A DNA stretch of 64,000 bases, taken from contig NZ_CP059560.1 of NCBI RefSeq assembly GCF_017894385.1, positions 1,550,001 through 1,614,000 of the forward strand, written 5' to 3'. A program made the position numbers and the translations under genes. Of the stretch, positions 47,280 to 60,259 are shown piece by piece; position 1 is the first letter of the stretch, and every line of letters begins with the position of its first letter. This stretch comes from Aromatoleum petrolei. Its GTDB lineage: Bacteria; Pseudomonadota; Gammaproteobacteria; Burkholderiales; Rhodocyclaceae. The notes under the pieces are model-generated. The model searched no databases and had not been told where the DNA came from. It saw nothing but the letters and a program-made list of their open reading frames with translations.

Positions 47280-47359
47280 GTGTCGGCGCGATTCAGCTGT
47301 TTGCCAACAAGAACCTGCCGCGCGGGCACTGATCCACGCGGCATCCTGGAGAGCCACCC

Positions 47360-48184
47360 ATGAGCACGCACAACGGCGTCACCGACCCGAGGCAGTGCAG
47401 CGTCGGCAACGCATTCCGCTCCGTCGGCAAGGTCTACCTGGTCGGCGCCGGCCCCGGCGATCCGGACCTGCTCACACTGAAGGCGGCGCGCCTGATCGAA
47501 CATGCGAAAGTGGTCGTCTATGACCATCTCGTCGGCAAAGGCGTCCTTGCACTGGTCAATCGCAACGCACGGCTTATATACGTGGGCAAGGAATCGGGTA
47601 ACCATGCACTGCCACAGGACCAGATCAACGGTCTTCTCGTCGAACTCGCACGCTCCGGCGTCGATGTCGTGCGGCTCAAGGGCGGTGACCCTTTCATGTT
47701 CGGACGCGGCGGCGAGGAGATGGAGGAACTGGTCGACCACGGCGTCGCGTGCGAGGTCGTGCCGGGCATCACGGCCGCCTGCGGCATCTCTGCCTGTACG
47801 GGCATGCCCCTGACCCATCGGGATCACGCGCGCTCGGTGGTGTTTACGACCGGCCATCTCAAGGACGGTAGCGTGAACCTGGACTGGCCAGCACTCGCAC
47901 GCCCAAATCAGACGGTGGTCATCTACATGGGTCTGGGCGCACTCGACATCATCTGCTGCGAACTCATCGCCCACGGCCTTCCACGCGACACGCCGGCCGC
48001 CGTGGTCCACGCCGGCACGACCAGTCGCCAGATCACGCTTACGGACCGGGTCGATCGTCTTGCGGGAGCCGTGAAGCGCGCCGGAATAAAGTCACCTGCG
48101 CTGATCATGGTCGGCTCTATCGTTTCACTGCATGGTCTCCTAGGCCAGATTTCGCAGCACGAGGAACTCGCGCTCACGGCTTGA
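47360..48184 (+). CDS. nirE: Uroporphyrinogen-III C-methyltransferase (NirE)
   Basis: A 274-residue SUMT that adds two methyl groups from SAM to uroporphyrinogen III, giving precorrin-2, the entry to siroheme and heme d1. Motifs are KVYLVGAGPGDPDLLTLKAARLI, VVRLKGGDPFMFGRGGEE, VVPGITAACGISA and MPLTHRDHA. No CysG-type dehydrogenase/ferrochelatase domain is attached, so conversion to siroheme must be done elsewhere. It lies in the nir locus before nirS, so nirE is preferred over cobA. Confidence 0.93.
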   Translation: MSTHNGVTDPRQCSVGNAFRSVGKVYLVGAGPGDPDLLTLKAARLIEHAKVVVYDHLVGKGVLALVNRNARLIYVGKESGNHALPQDQINGLLVELARSGVDVVRLKGGDPFMFGRGGEEMEELVDHGVACEVVPGITAACGISACTGMPLTHRDHARSVVFTTGHLKDGSVNLDWPALARPNQTVVIYMGLGALDIICCELIAHGLPRDTPAAVVHAGTTSRQITLTDRVDRLAGAVKRAGIKSPALIMVGSIVSLHGLLGQISQHEELALTA

Positions 48185-48235
48185 ACGGCCCGCGCACAGT
48201 GATCACGTCATAGACGTATTGACTAAGACCCCAAT

Positions 48236-50054
<1,819 letters not shown>

Positions 50055-50093
50055 GCGCGGGAGGCGGCCTGGCCGCTTCTGTCAGCGACACCG

Positions 50094-50123
50094 ACGGCCA
50101 GCCTCGCGCTGGCCGTTTTTTTA
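50094..50123 (+). terminator. Intrinsic terminator of nirS
   Basis: An 8-bp stem CGGCCAGC/GCTGGCCG (50095-50102 with 50108-50115) followed by seven T residues, 40 bases after the nirS stop. It also separates nirS from the convergent glsB-like gene. Confidence 0.93.
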
Positions 50124-50132
50124 TTCAGCCGT

Positions 50133-50375
50133 TTACTTCTTCAGGCGCGAGACGACAAACAGGATCACGATCGCGCCGATGACCGAGCCGACGAAGCCGG
50201 CGGGCTGGCCCGGGCGGTAGAGGCCGAGAAACTGGCCGCCGTAGCCCGCGAGCATCGCGCCGCCAATTCCGAGCAGCGTCGTCATGATGATGCCGAGGCC
50301 GTCCCTCCCCGGATGCAGCAGGCGGGCAAGCAAGCCGACGATGAAACCGATGACGATGGTGGCGATCAGGGACAT
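50133..50375 (-). CDS. GlsB/YeaQ/YmgE-family membrane stress protein
   Basis: An 80-residue inner-membrane protein with three hydrophobic segments (SLIATIVIGFIVGLLARLL, IIMTTLLGIGGAMLAGYGG, FVGSVIGAIVILFVVSRL) and the glycine-rich pattern of the transglycosylase-associated/YeaQ family. Members are often induced by envelope or osmotic stress; the biochemical role is unknown. It lies 12 bases after the exonuclease gene. Confidence 0.9.
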   Translation of the reverse strand: MSLIATIVIGFIVGLLARLLHPGRDGLGIIMTTLLGIGGAMLAGYGGQFLGLYRPGQPAGFVGSVIGAIVILFVVSRLKK

Positions 50376-50387
50376 CCGGATACCTCC

Positions 50388-51182
50388 CTATGTGCGAGCC
50401 GCCGGCCAGGCGGCGAGAAATTCCTTCCAGTGCGGCGCATCGATGCGCGCGAGGGACTGGCGCACGACATCCAGCTCGGCCTCGTAGGCCGCGGTGTCGA
50501 GCTGGCCACGCATGCGCTGGAAACCGAGATACACGAGATAGGTATTCACGACATCGGTCTCGCAGTAGTCGCGGATTTCGGCAATTCTCCCCTCCTGCCA
50601 GGCCGGCCACACCGCCGAACCATCCATTCCGAGCTTGCCCGGGAATCCCATCAGTTTGGCGAGCTCATCCAGCGGCGCATTCGCACGCGGCTGGTACATC
50701 GCCAGCAAATCCATCAAGTCTAGATGTCGGCTGTGATAGCGGCCAATGTAGTTGTTCCACTTGAAATCGCGCGAGTCATGGTAATCACCTTCACCTTGGT
50801 CCCAGTAGCGCGGTGCGGACACCCCATGTCGCAATCCCCGGTAATGCAAGACCGGCAGATCGAACCCGCCGCCATTCCACGACACGATCTGCGGCGTGTA
50901 ACGCTCGATGCCGTCGAAGAAGCGCTGGATGATCTCTCCCTCGCAGCTGTCCGGCTCCGACAGCGAAAACACGCGGAACTGATTCGCATCGCGCAACGCG
51001 CAGGAAATCGTCACCACGCGCTGGAGGTGATGCTGCAGGAAATCGCTCCCGCCCACGGCGCGGCGCTGCTGGAAAGCGAATTCGGCAACCTCGTAGTCGC
51101 TGAGCTCATCGGGCAGCCCGTTGAGCACGCGGATGCCGGCCACATCCGGAATGGTTTCGATATCGAACACGAGCACCGGCAT
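50388..51182 (-). CDS. Predicted 3'-5' exonuclease (PolB-like)
   Basis: A 264-residue DEDD-type exonuclease. Exo I is VLVFDIETIPD at the N-terminus, Exo II lies in IVSWNGGGFDLPVLHYRGL, and Exo III in RDYCETDVVNTYLVYL. It corresponds to the predicted 3'-5' exonuclease related to the family B polymerase proofreading domain, without a polymerase part. The ATG at 51182 begins the Exo I strand; 20 more open codons upstream overlap the cysM end and are not used. It follows cysM by 22 bases. Confidence 0.92.
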   Translation of the reverse strand: MPVLVFDIETIPDVAGIRVLNGLPDELSDYEVAEFAFQQRRAVGGSDFLQHHLQRVVTISCALRDANQFRVFSLSEPDSCEGEIIQRFFDGIERYTPQIVSWNGGGFDLPVLHYRGLRHGVSAPRYWDQGEGDYHDSRDFKWNNYIGRYHSRHLDLMDLLAMYQPRANAPLDELAKLMGFPGKLGMDGSAVWPAWQEGRIAEIRDYCETDVVNTYLVYLGFQRMRGQLDTAAYEAELDVVRQSLARIDAPHWKEFLAAWPAART

Positions 51183-51204
51183 GCGCTGGTCTCCAGAAAG
51201 ATCG

Positions 51205-52095
51205 TCAGCCGGGAAACACGCCCGTCGACAGATAACGGTCACCGCGGTCGCAGACGATTGAGACGATCACGGCATTCTCCAGCCTGGCGGCGAGACGCAC
51301 GGCCACGTGTATCGCCCCACCCGACGAAATCCCCGCGAAGATGCCCTCCTCCCGCGCGAGCCGCCGCGTCATCTCCTCGGCATCGGCCTGGCTCACGTAC
51401 TCCAGCGCATCAACCCGCGGTTTCTCGTAGATGCGCGGCAGATAGGCCTCCGGCCACTTGCGGATGCCGGGGATCTGCGATCCCTCCTCGGGCTGGCAAC
51501 CGATGATGCTGGTCGAGGGATTCTTTTCCTTCAGGAAGCGCGAGCAACCCATGATCGTACCCGTCGTTCCCATGCTGCTCACGAAGTGGGTGATACGCCC
51601 GCCCGTCTGCTCCCAGATCTCCGGTCCGGTCGCCTCGTAATGCGCCAAGGGATTGTCCGGATTGCCAAACTGGTCAAGGATGATGCCCTTGCCCTCATCA
51701 CGCATGCGCTCGGCGACGTCGCGCGCCATCTCCATGCCTCCCTCGCGAGGTGTCAGCACCAGTTCGGCGCCGAAGGCGCGCATCGTCTGGCGACGCTCCA
51801 CACTCTGGTTCTCCGGCATGACGAGGATCATGCGGTAGCCCCGGATTGCCGCCGCCATGGCGAGCGCGATGCCGGTGTTCCCGCTCGTCGCTTCGATCAA
51901 GGTATCGCCGGGACGGATGTCGCCGCGCCGCTCGGCATGCACGATCATCGACATTGCCGGACGATCCTTCACCGATCCGGCAGGATTGTTGCCTTCGAGC
52001 TTGGCCAGGATCACGTTGTTGCGGCCAGCGCCGATGCGCTGCAGGCGCACCAGCGGAGTCTGACCTACATAATCATCGAGCGTCTTGAATTCCAT
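51205..52095 (-). CDS. cysM: Cysteine synthase B
   Basis: A 296-residue PLP enzyme making cysteine from O-acetylserine and sulfide or thiosulfate. The PLP lysine is K43 in NNPAGSVKDRPA, followed by the EATSGNTGIALAMAAA loop. The RFLKEKNPSTSIIGCQPEEGSQIPGIRKWP segment is characteristic of CysM rather than CysK. It lies 109 bases after ugd; that gap contains a perfect 12-base palindrome TATAAGCTTATA at 52171-52182 that may belong to its promoter. Confidence 0.95.
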   Translation of the reverse strand: MEFKTLDDYVGQTPLVRLQRIGAGRNNVILAKLEGNNPAGSVKDRPAMSMIVHAERRGDIRPGDTLIEATSGNTGIALAMAAAIRGYRMILVMPENQSVERRQTMRAFGAELVLTPREGGMEMARDVAERMRDEGKGIILDQFGNPDNPLAHYEATGPEIWEQTGGRITHFVSSMGTTGTIMGCSRFLKEKNPSTSIIGCQPEEGSQIPGIRKWPEAYLPRIYEKPRVDALEYVSQADAEEMTRRLAREEGIFAGISSGGAIHVAVRLAARLENAVIVSIVCDRGDRYLSTGVFPG

Positions 52096-52204
52096 CTTGC
52101 CTTGTTCCGGAATGGTTGATCCGCCCCGATCTTAAGCCGCCGCCCACCGAATCGATAACCTGCGTCGCGGTATAAGCTTATAGCGTCGTCGGTGCACGCA
52201 ACTG

Positions 52205-53527
52205 TCAGCTTCTACCGATCCCGTGATATTCGAGGCCGGCACGCTTCATCGTCACCGGCTCGTACATGTTGCGACCGTCGAAGACCACCGGATGACGCAG
52301 CAGCTCACGGACTCGGACGAAATCGGGGCTCCGGAATTCCTTCCACTCGGTGACGATCACCAGCGCATCGGCCCCCTCGAGCGCCGCCATTGGACGATCG
52401 ACGTACCGCAGCCGCGGGTCGTCGCCGAAAATGCGGCGCGCCTCGCTCATGGCCACCGGATCGTAGGCCGCGACCGTCGCGCCGCGGCGGAACAGCTCGC
52501 CGATCACAACCCGGCTCGGTGCATCGCGCATGTCGTCTGTATTGGGCTTGAAGGCGAGCCCCCACAAACCAAAATGCATTCCCGAAAGATCGGGCCCGAA
52601 GCGCGCCACGATCTTGTCCACCAATCGCAGCTTCTGCGCGTCGTTCGCCTGCTCGACCGAGTTCAGGATCAACAGGTCGCGCCCATGCTCGCGTCCGGTG
52701 CTGACAAGCGCCTTCACATCCTTCGGAAAACACGACCCGCCATAGCCGCAGCCGGCGTACAGGAAGTGCCAGCCGATGCGCGGATCCGAGCCTATGCCTT
52801 GACGCACCAACTCGATGTCGGCCCCCAGCACCTCGGCCAAGTTCGCCAGCTCGTTCATGAAACTGATGCGGGTCGCAAGCATCGCATTCGCGGCGTACTT
52901 GGTCAGTTCGGCGCTGCGCACGTCCATCACCAGCAGCTTCTCGTGATTGCGCTGGAACGGCCCGTAGAGTTCCCGCATCAACTGGATCGCGCGCTCGTCC
53001 TCCGCGCCCACGATGATGCGGTCCGGGCGCATGAAATCTTCGACCGCAGCCCCTTCCTTCAGGAACTCCGGGTTCGACACGACGCTGAACGAAAGGTCGG
53101 CTCCCCTCGCCCCGAGTTCCGCGGCGATTGCAGCACGAACCTTGTCACCCGTGCCCACCGGCACAGTCGACTTGTTGACCACTACCCGATAACCGTCCAT
53201 GTGACGGCCGATGTTCCGCGCCGCAGCCAGCACGTACTGCAGGTCCGCCGAGCCGTCCTCGTCCGGAGGAGTGCCGACCGCGATGAACTGGATCGCGCCG
53301 AACCTGGCCGCATATTCCACATCGGTCGTAAACGAAAGGCGTCCCGCTGCGACGTTGCGCCGCACGATCTCCAGCAGGCCAGGTTCGTGGATCGGGATCC
53401 CACCCTCCTCGAGGGTACGGATCTTCGCTGGATCGACGTCCAGGCACAGCACGTCGTTACCCACATCGGCCAGACAGGCCCCGCTGACGAGCCCCACATA
53501 GCCGGTACCGACGACGGTGATCTTCAT
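52205..53527 (-). CDS. ugd: UDP-glucose 6-dehydrogenase
   Basis: A 440-residue enzyme oxidising UDP-glucose to UDP-glucuronate for exopolysaccharide or LPS sugars. The Rossmann motif is [21 protein letters not shown], and the catalytic cysteine is Cys266 in [14 protein letters not shown]. The ATG at 53527 is chosen over an upstream start eight codons earlier. It follows lapB by 75 bases on the same strand, a common pairing in Betaproteobacteria. Confidence 0.96.
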   Translation of the reverse strand: MKITVVGTGYVGLVSGACLADVGNDVLCLDVDPAKIRTLEEGGIPIHEPGLLEIVRRNVAAGRLSFTTDVEYAARFGAIQFIAVGTPPDEDGSADLQYVLAAARNIGRHMDGYRVVVNKSTVPVGTGDKVRAAIAAELGARGADLSFSVVSNPEFLKEGAAVEDFMRPDRIIVGAEDERAIQLMRELYGPFQRNHEKLLVMDVRSAELTKYAANAMLATRISFMNELANLAEVLGADIELVRQGIGSDPRIGWHFLYAGCGYGGSCFPKDVKALVSTGREHGRDLLILNSVEQANDAQKLRLVDKIVARFGPDLSGMHFGLWGLAFKPNTDDMRDAPSRVVIGELFRRGATVAAYDPVAMSEARRIFGDDPRLRYVDRPMAALEGADALVIVTEWKEFRSPDFVRVRELLRHPVVFDGRNMYEPVTMKRAGLEYHGIGRS

Positions 53528-53602
53528 CAATTTACCCCACGCGAAATGCAAAAGCGGCCCGCATCGCGCGAACCGCCGGAAACCAAGATCAGAGCGCGGC
53601 GC

Positions 53603-54778
53603 TCACGGCGCCAGATCGTACTCTTCGGTACGCCGCGGCGGGTAAGTCTCCCAACCGCCGCAAGCAGGGCAACGCCACTGAAACTGGCGCGCCTTGAAGC
53701 CGCACTCGGCGCAACGGTAGCGCGCCACCCTGCGCGTATGGCCGTGAATGAGCTGCTTCACCAACTCGATGTCGCCGCGCTGCTCCGATGGCGCATGCAG
53801 CAGCGCGGCCTCGAGGAGTTTGTCGAGACCCAGCAAAGTCGGATTGCGACGCAATTCCTCGCGCACCAGATCGTAGGCGGCGCGCGACCCCTCTTTTTCC
53901 AGCTCCCAGTGGAAGACCTCGTCGAGGAGATCCAGCGATGCATGCCGCTCAAGCCAGGAACGCAACAACGTCTGCCCCTGCTCGACCCGTCCCAGCTTCG
54001 CGTGTGCGTCCATCACGCGCTCGGCGACAAGGGCCAGATAGATCGGGTCTTGGCTCTCCACGCGTTTCCATACGTCGATCGCCTGCTCGTAGCGCCCTTG
54101 CGCGGCCAGCAAGTCCCCCTGGACGAGGCTCGCGCGCACACAGCGGCGATTGATCGAGAACGCCTCATCTAGATATTTTTGCGTGTCATCGCACTTCGAA
54201 CTTGCGAGGGCCGACGTCGCGAGCTCGCAGTAGAAGTTCGCCACCTCCTTGCGCCACATCACGCTCTCGTGGTCCGGCAGCGCTTTGGCCGCTTCCACGG
54301 CCTTTGCCCAGTCCTTCTCCTGCTGGTAGATCTCCAGCAGATAACGCAGAGCGAGATCGTTGAGGCGGGAATTGCGCAACTGCGCGAACACGGCTTCCGC
54401 GCGATCGAGCAGGCCCGCCTTGAGATAGTCCTGACCCAGTTCGGCCAGGGCCTGAAGGCGCTGCTCCTCGGACAGGTCCTCGCGATCGACGAGATTCTGG
54501 TGCATGCGTATCGCGCGGTCGGTCTCGCCGCGCCGCCGGAACAGGCTGCCGAGCGCAAAGTGCAGCTCGATCGTCTGTGGATCGATCTTCACCGCCTCGA
54601 TGAACGCATCAATGGCCTTGTCCTGCTGTTCGTTGAGCAGGAAGTTCAGGCCCGAAAGGTAGGATCGCGGCAGCGCGCGCGACTCATGCACGACCTGACG
54701 GATGTCGATGCGCGCGGCCAGCCAGCCCAGCGCAAAAAACAACGGCAGGGCAAGAAACCACCAAAGTTCAATGTCCAT
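53603..54778 (-). CDS. lapB: Lipopolysaccharide assembly protein LapB (YciM)
   Basis: A 391-residue protein with one N-terminal membrane helix (ELWWFLALPLFFALGWLAARID), about eight TPR repeats (residues 35-340) and a C-terminal rubredoxin-like metal site CAECGFKARQFQWRCPACGG. LapB guides FtsH to degrade LpxC, balancing LPS synthesis. The ATG at 54778 begins five bases after the lapA stop; the very long open frame upstream runs through lapA and is not coding. Confidence 0.95.
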   Translation of the reverse strand: MDIELWWFLALPLFFALGWLAARIDIRQVVHESRALPRSYLSGLNFLLNEQQDKAIDAFIEAVKIDPQTIELHFALGSLFRRRGETDRAIRMHQNLVDREDLSEEQRLQALAELGQDYLKAGLLDRAEAVFAQLRNSRLNDLALRYLLEIYQQEKDWAKAVEAAKALPDHESVMWRKEVANFYCELATSALASSKCDDTQKYLDEAFSINRRCVRASLVQGDLLAAQGRYEQAIDVWKRVESQDPIYLALVAERVMDAHAKLGRVEQGQTLLRSWLERHASLDLLDEVFHWELEKEGSRAAYDLVREELRRNPTLLGLDKLLEAALLHAPSEQRGDIELVKQLIHGHTRRVARYRCAECGFKARQFQWRCPACGGWETYPPRRTEEYDLAP

Positions 54779-54783
54779 CGGCT

Positions 54784-55101
54784 TCAGAAGGTTTCCGGTG
54801 CCTGCATGTCGGACGCGGGCGGGGCGGTGACGCTCGGGGCCGCCTGACGGTCCCGCTCGGCGCGGGCAAGCTGGCGGCGCAGGCGACCGATCTCGCGGCG
54901 CTGGCGCAGCAGCGAACCAAAGGTGGCAGTCACCCCCAGCAGCGCGCCCGCAATGAAGGTCACCAGGATTACGAAAACGAGCGGCAACTGCCAGGCACTT
55001 CCGAAGAAGAACTGGAGGCCGACGAGATGGTCGTTCTTCACTGCGAATCCGAACAGCAGGAAGAACAGCAGAAGGCGGAAGAACCACATGAGGATACGCA
55101 T
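54784..55101 (-). CDS. lapA: Lipopolysaccharide assembly protein LapA
   Basis: A 105-residue inner-membrane protein with two helices (LMWFFRLLLFFLLFGFAVKN and QLPLVFVILVTFIAGALLGV), then a cytoplasmic coiled-coil (RQRREIGRLRRQLARAERDRQ) and a short flexible tail. This is the layout of LapA/YciS, partner of LapB. An intrinsic terminator lies between ihfB and this gene, so lapAB may have its own promoter or depend on readthrough. Confidence 0.93.
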   Translation of the reverse strand: MRILMWFFRLLLFFLLFGFAVKNDHLVGLQFFFGSAWQLPLVFVILVTFIAGALLGVTATFGSLLRQRREIGRLRRQLARAERDRQAAPSVTAPPASDMQAPETF

Positions 55102-55125
55102 GGTTCGAATTATCCCCGAGCAGAT

Positions 55126-55157
55126 GACAAAAAAGAAGGCGGCTCACGCCGCCTTCC
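55126..55157 (-). terminator. Intrinsic terminator after ihfB
   Basis: A 9-bp stem GAAGGCGGC/GCCGCCTTC (55135-55143 with 55148-55156) with loop TCAC; on the minus strand it is followed by seven T residues. It lies 35 bases after the ihfB stop. Confidence 0.92.
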
Positions 55158-55191
55158 TGTCGATCACGAGGCAAATTCAGAAACTTCACGC

Positions 55192-55476
55192 TCAACCCGC
55201 GATATCCACGCGTTCGCGCAGTTCCTTGCCTGCCTTGAAATGGGGCACGTACTTCTCCGGCACGTGCACCTTGTCACCCGATTTCGGATTACGCCCGACA
55301 CGCGGCGGGCGGTAATTCAACGCAAAGCTGCCAAACCCGCGGATCTCGATGCGATCCCCGCGCGCGAGCGCATCGGACATCGCATCGATCACCATCTTGA
55401 CCGCGTAATCGGCATCCTTTGCGACGAGCTGCGGAAAACGCGCCGCGAGCCTCGCAATCAGCTCCGATTTGGTCAT
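55192..55476 (-). CDS. ihfB: Integration host factor subunit beta
   Basis: A 94-residue IHF beta ([26 protein letters not shown]...), with the arm [22 protein letters not shown]. It forms the heterodimer with IhfA, encoded at 33268-33579. It lies 12 bases after rpsA, the conserved rpsA-ihfB order. The C-terminus ends [15 protein letters not shown]. Confidence 0.97.
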   Translation of the reverse strand: MTKSELIARLAARFPQLVAKDADYAVKMVIDAMSDALARGDRIEIRGFGSFALNYRPPRVGRNPKSGDKVHVPEKYVPHFKAGKELRERVDIAG

Positions 55477-55488
55477 GACCGATCAGAT

Positions 55489-57195
<1,707 letters not shown>

Positions 57196-57306
57196 AAGGA
57201 GTTGAAATCCAAAAGCCGCCCGAAAGCGGCCACCAGCGGTAGATTGATAAGAACGGATCGCCCCGGAATCCGGAGCCGGCGACCCACCTTCAACGGAAAC
57301 GCCCCG

Positions 57307-59241
57307 TCAGGAACGAACCCGGTCAAGCACAAAGCCGACGGCCTGCTCGACGTCCATTTCGGTGGTATCGAGAAGCGCCGCATCCGGCAGCTTCTGCAGG
57401 GGCGCTACGGGCCGGGCGGCGTCACGCGCATCCCGATCCTGAAGATCCTTTAGAAGACTTTGCATGTTAGCAGCCATTCCCTTTTCGATCAACTGCTTAT
57501 AGCGCCGCTCCGCGCGCGCCTGGGTAGTCGCCGTGAGGAAGATCTTGACCTCGGCATCGGGGAAGACCACGGAGCCCATGTCGCGCCCCTCGGCGACCAG
57601 GCCGGGCGAATGACGATATTCACGCTGCCGGTCAAGCAGGGCCGCACGAACGTCCGCCAGGACGGCCACCCGGGATGCGCCGGCGGAGGCGGCCTCGGTG
57701 CGGATCGCATCCGTGACGTCCTCGCCATCAAGGAAGACGAGTCCGTCGGCAAATCGCGCGGGTAGCGTGGAAGCCAGACACGCCAGAGCGCGCTCGTCGT
57801 CGAAGGACACCCCTGCCCGCATCGCAGCGAGGGCGACCAGCCGATACAGCGAGCCGCTGTCGAGACAATGGTAGCCAAGAGCCTCGGCCACCCGCGCCGC
57901 CACCGTGCCCTTGCCCGAGGCCGACGGCCCGTCGATCGCAATGACCGGAACCGGGCGGGTAACTTCAGCAAGACGCTCGAAATAGGTCGGGAAGGTCTTG
58001 TTCACACACTTCGGATCATTGATCCGCACGCGGCAATCGCCCAGGGACACGAGCGAGAAGCACATCGCCATGCGGTGGTCGTCATAGGTATCGATCGCCG
58101 CGGGGACGAGCCGCACGGGCGGCGTCACGCACAGATAGTCGGCCCCTTCCTCGACCGTCGCACCGACCTTGCGCAGCTCGTTGGCCATCGCGGCAATGCG
58201 GTCGGTCTCTTTGACCCTCCAGCTCGCGATATTGCGCAGTCGGCACGGACCGTCGGCAAAAAGGGCGGCGACCGCCAGCGTCATTGCCGCATCGGGGATG
58301 TGATTGAGGTCGAGATCGAAAGCCTTAAGGCACCCATTCTGCGGTGAACGCGCCTCGATCCAGTTGTCACCCATTTCGATGCGGGCGCCGAGCTGCTCGA
58401 GCGCCTCGGCGAACCGCACGTCCCCCTGGATGCTGCTGCGCCCGACCCCCTCCACGCGCACCGGCCCACCGCCGATCGCCCCGGCCGCGAGGAAATACGA
58501 GGCCGACGAGGCATCGCCTTCGACAAAGACAACTCCGGGACTGCGATAGCGGACATCGCCCGGAACGGTGAAACGCTGCCAACCCTCGCGCGCGACGACG
58601 ACACCGAAACGCGCCATCAGGTCGAGGGTGATGCCGATATAGGGCTTCGATATGAGCTCGCCGACGACCTCGACCGTGGTCTCGACGCCCGTGAGCGGCA
58701 GCGCCATCAGCAGAGCCGTCAGGAACTGGCTCGAGACGTCGCCGCGCACACGCACCACGCCGCCCGAACGGATCGCGGCCGGACGAATATGCAGCGGCGG
58801 AAAGTTTTCATTGCCGGTATAGGTGATATCGGCACCGATCTGGCGCAGACCATCAACCAGGTCGCCGATCGGGCGCTCATGCATGCGCGCAACACCGGAC
58901 AGCCGGTACTCGCCGCCAGACAGCGCCAGTGCCGCAGTAAGCGGACGGAAAGCGGTCCCCGCGTTGCCGAGGAACAACTCGGCGGCCTTCACCGGGAAGG
59001 GACCGCCGACACCACGCACTCGGTAGTCGTCGCTTTCGCCTTCGCGCGACCACTCGACGCCAAGCGCCTGCAGCGCCTCGAGCATGCGCTCGACGTCGTC
59101 CGAGGCGAGGAGGTCGCGAATATCGGTTTCACCTTCGGCCAGAGCCGCCAGCAGGAGCGTACGGTTCGAGATGCTCTTCGATCCGGGTAGACGGACACAC
59201 CCACTCGCGCCGAGCAGCGGCGGCAAATCAAGAAATTCCAT
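57307..59241 (-). CDS. aroA-cmk: Bifunctional EPSP synthase / cytidylate kinase (AroA-Cmk fusion)
   Basis: A 644-residue fusion. Residues 1 to about 427 are EPSP synthase (shikimate pathway), with [37 protein letters not shown] and [19 protein letters not shown]. From about 432 the protein is (d)CMP kinase, with the P-loop [20 protein letters not shown] (Lys444) and the C-terminal [15 protein letters not shown]. The joint is in one frame without stop at [16 protein letters not shown]. The ATG at 59241 is two bases after the tyrA stop. Separate aroA-cmk-rpsA genes are common; the fused form occurs in several Betaproteobacteria. Confidence 0.95.
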   Translation of the reverse strand: MEFLDLPPLLGASGCVRLPGSKSISNRTLLLAALAEGETDIRDLLASDDVERMLEALQALGVEWSREGESDDYRVRGVGGPFPVKAAELFLGNAGTAFRPLTAALALSGGEYRLSGVARMHERPIGDLVDGLRQIGADITYTGNENFPPLHIRPAAIRSGGVVRVRGDVSSQFLTALLMALPLTGVETTVEVVGELISKPYIGITLDLMARFGVVVAREGWQRFTVPGDVRYRSPGVVFVEGDASSASYFLAAGAIGGGPVRVEGVGRSSIQGDVRFAEALEQLGARIEMGDNWIEARSPQNGCLKAFDLDLNHIPDAAMTLAVAALFADGPCRLRNIASWRVKETDRIAAMANELRKVGATVEEGADYLCVTPPVRLVPAAIDTYDDHRMAMCFSLVSLGDCRVRINDPKCVNKTFPTYFERLAEVTRPVPVIAIDGPSASGKGTVAARVAEALGYHCLDSGSLYRLVALAAMRAGVSFDDERALACLASTLPARFADGLVFLDGEDVTDAIRTEAASAGASRVAVLADVRAALLDRQREYRHSPGLVAEGRDMGSVVFPDAEVKIFLTATTQARAERRYKQLIEKGMAANMQSLLKDLQDRDARDAARPVAPLQKLPDAALLDTTEMDVEQAVGFVLDRVRS

Positions 59242-59243
59242 GG

Positions 59244-60146
59244 TCACTCCGACCTTGCAGCAGGGTTGGCGGAATTGGCGAACTGCTCGCCCCACACGTT
59301 GCGCGCAAGGCGCGCTTCGCTGAACAGTTGTTCGAGACGGGCCGCATCGCCCGACAGGAGCAAGGCGCGCATGTAGGCGAGTTCGGCGAGGTACTGGTCC
59401 AGCTCGGCGAGCAGCGCCTGGCGATTCGCAATGCAGATGTCACGCCACATCTCCGGATGGCTAGCCGCGATGCGGGTGAAGTCGCGGAATCCACCTGCAG
59501 CAAAGCTGAACAGCTGCTCGGCATTGGCCCGCCCCGCAAGGTCGTGCACCAACCCGAACGCGAGCAGGTGCGGCAGGTGGCTGACCGCGGCGAACACCCG
59601 GTCGTGCTCCTGCGGCGGCATCTCGTGGATCACGGCGCCGCAGGCCTCCCAGGCTTCGCGGACGCGCAGGATGGCGGACGGCTCGTTCTCCGGCAGCGGC
59701 GTAACAACCACCCGACGACCGTCGTACAGACTCGCGAAAGCCGCCTCGACGCCGCTCTTCTCGGCACCGGCAATCGGGTGTCCCGGCACCGTGTAGGCGA
59801 GATGGCCAGCAAGATGGCGATAGGTTGCCTCGATCACATCGCGCTTCGTGCTGCCGGCATCGGTCACAACCGCGCCCGGCGCCAGATGCGGCGCCATGGC
59901 TGCCATGACGGCGTCCATCTGACCGACCGGCGGGGCAAGCAGCACGAAATCCGCGCCATCGAGCGCCGACGCCCAGTCGCCACAAGCCTCGTCGATGACC
60001 CCCAGTTCGACCGCGCGCGCGAGGGATTCCTTGCTACGCCCGATGCCGACGATACGCCGCACCATCCCTGCGCGCCGCAGCGCCAGCGCGAAGGACCCGC
60101 CGATCAGGCCGACGCCGCATACCACCAGCTTGTCGATAACACCCAT
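59244..60146 (-). CDS. tyrA: Prephenate dehydrogenase
   Basis: A 300-residue TyrA-type dehydrogenase (prephenate or arogenate) for tyrosine synthesis. The NAD-binding motif is [20 protein letters not shown], with [25 protein letters not shown] and the conserved histidine in [15 protein letters not shown]. No chorismate mutase or ACT domain is attached. It lies 113 bases after pheA; in many relatives an hisC-type aminotransferase gene sits in this place but none is present here. Confidence 0.94.
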   Translation of the reverse strand: MGVIDKLVVCGVGLIGGSFALALRRAGMVRRIVGIGRSKESLARAVELGVIDEACGDWASALDGADFVLLAPPVGQMDAVMAAMAPHLAPGAVVTDAGSTKRDVIEATYRHLAGHLAYTVPGHPIAGAEKSGVEAAFASLYDGRRVVVTPLPENEPSAILRVREAWEACGAVIHEMPPQEHDRVFAAVSHLPHLLAFGLVHDLAGRANAEQLFSFAAGGFRDFTRIAASHPEMWRDICIANRQALLAELDQYLAELAYMRALLLSGDAARLEQLFSEARLARNVWGEQFANSANPAARSE

Positions 60147-60259
60147 GCACGAAACTCCGGGGACCTGCGTCCCTCATCCTTGACTTGCCGACGAGGCAGA
60201 CGCACGCCCCGCCGAACGACCGGCACGAGAGCCGCTTGCCCCGCGCCCGAGGGGCCGCG

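Noticed and set aside
47126..48010. Long N-terminal extension of the nirC frame (total 412 codons)
   Set aside because: The extension is antisense to nirE and lacks conservation; the signal peptide at 47125 marks the true start of NirC.
54779..55195. N-terminal extension of lapB through lapA
   Set aside because: It runs in a different frame across lapA; LapB homology starts exactly at 54778 with its membrane helix.
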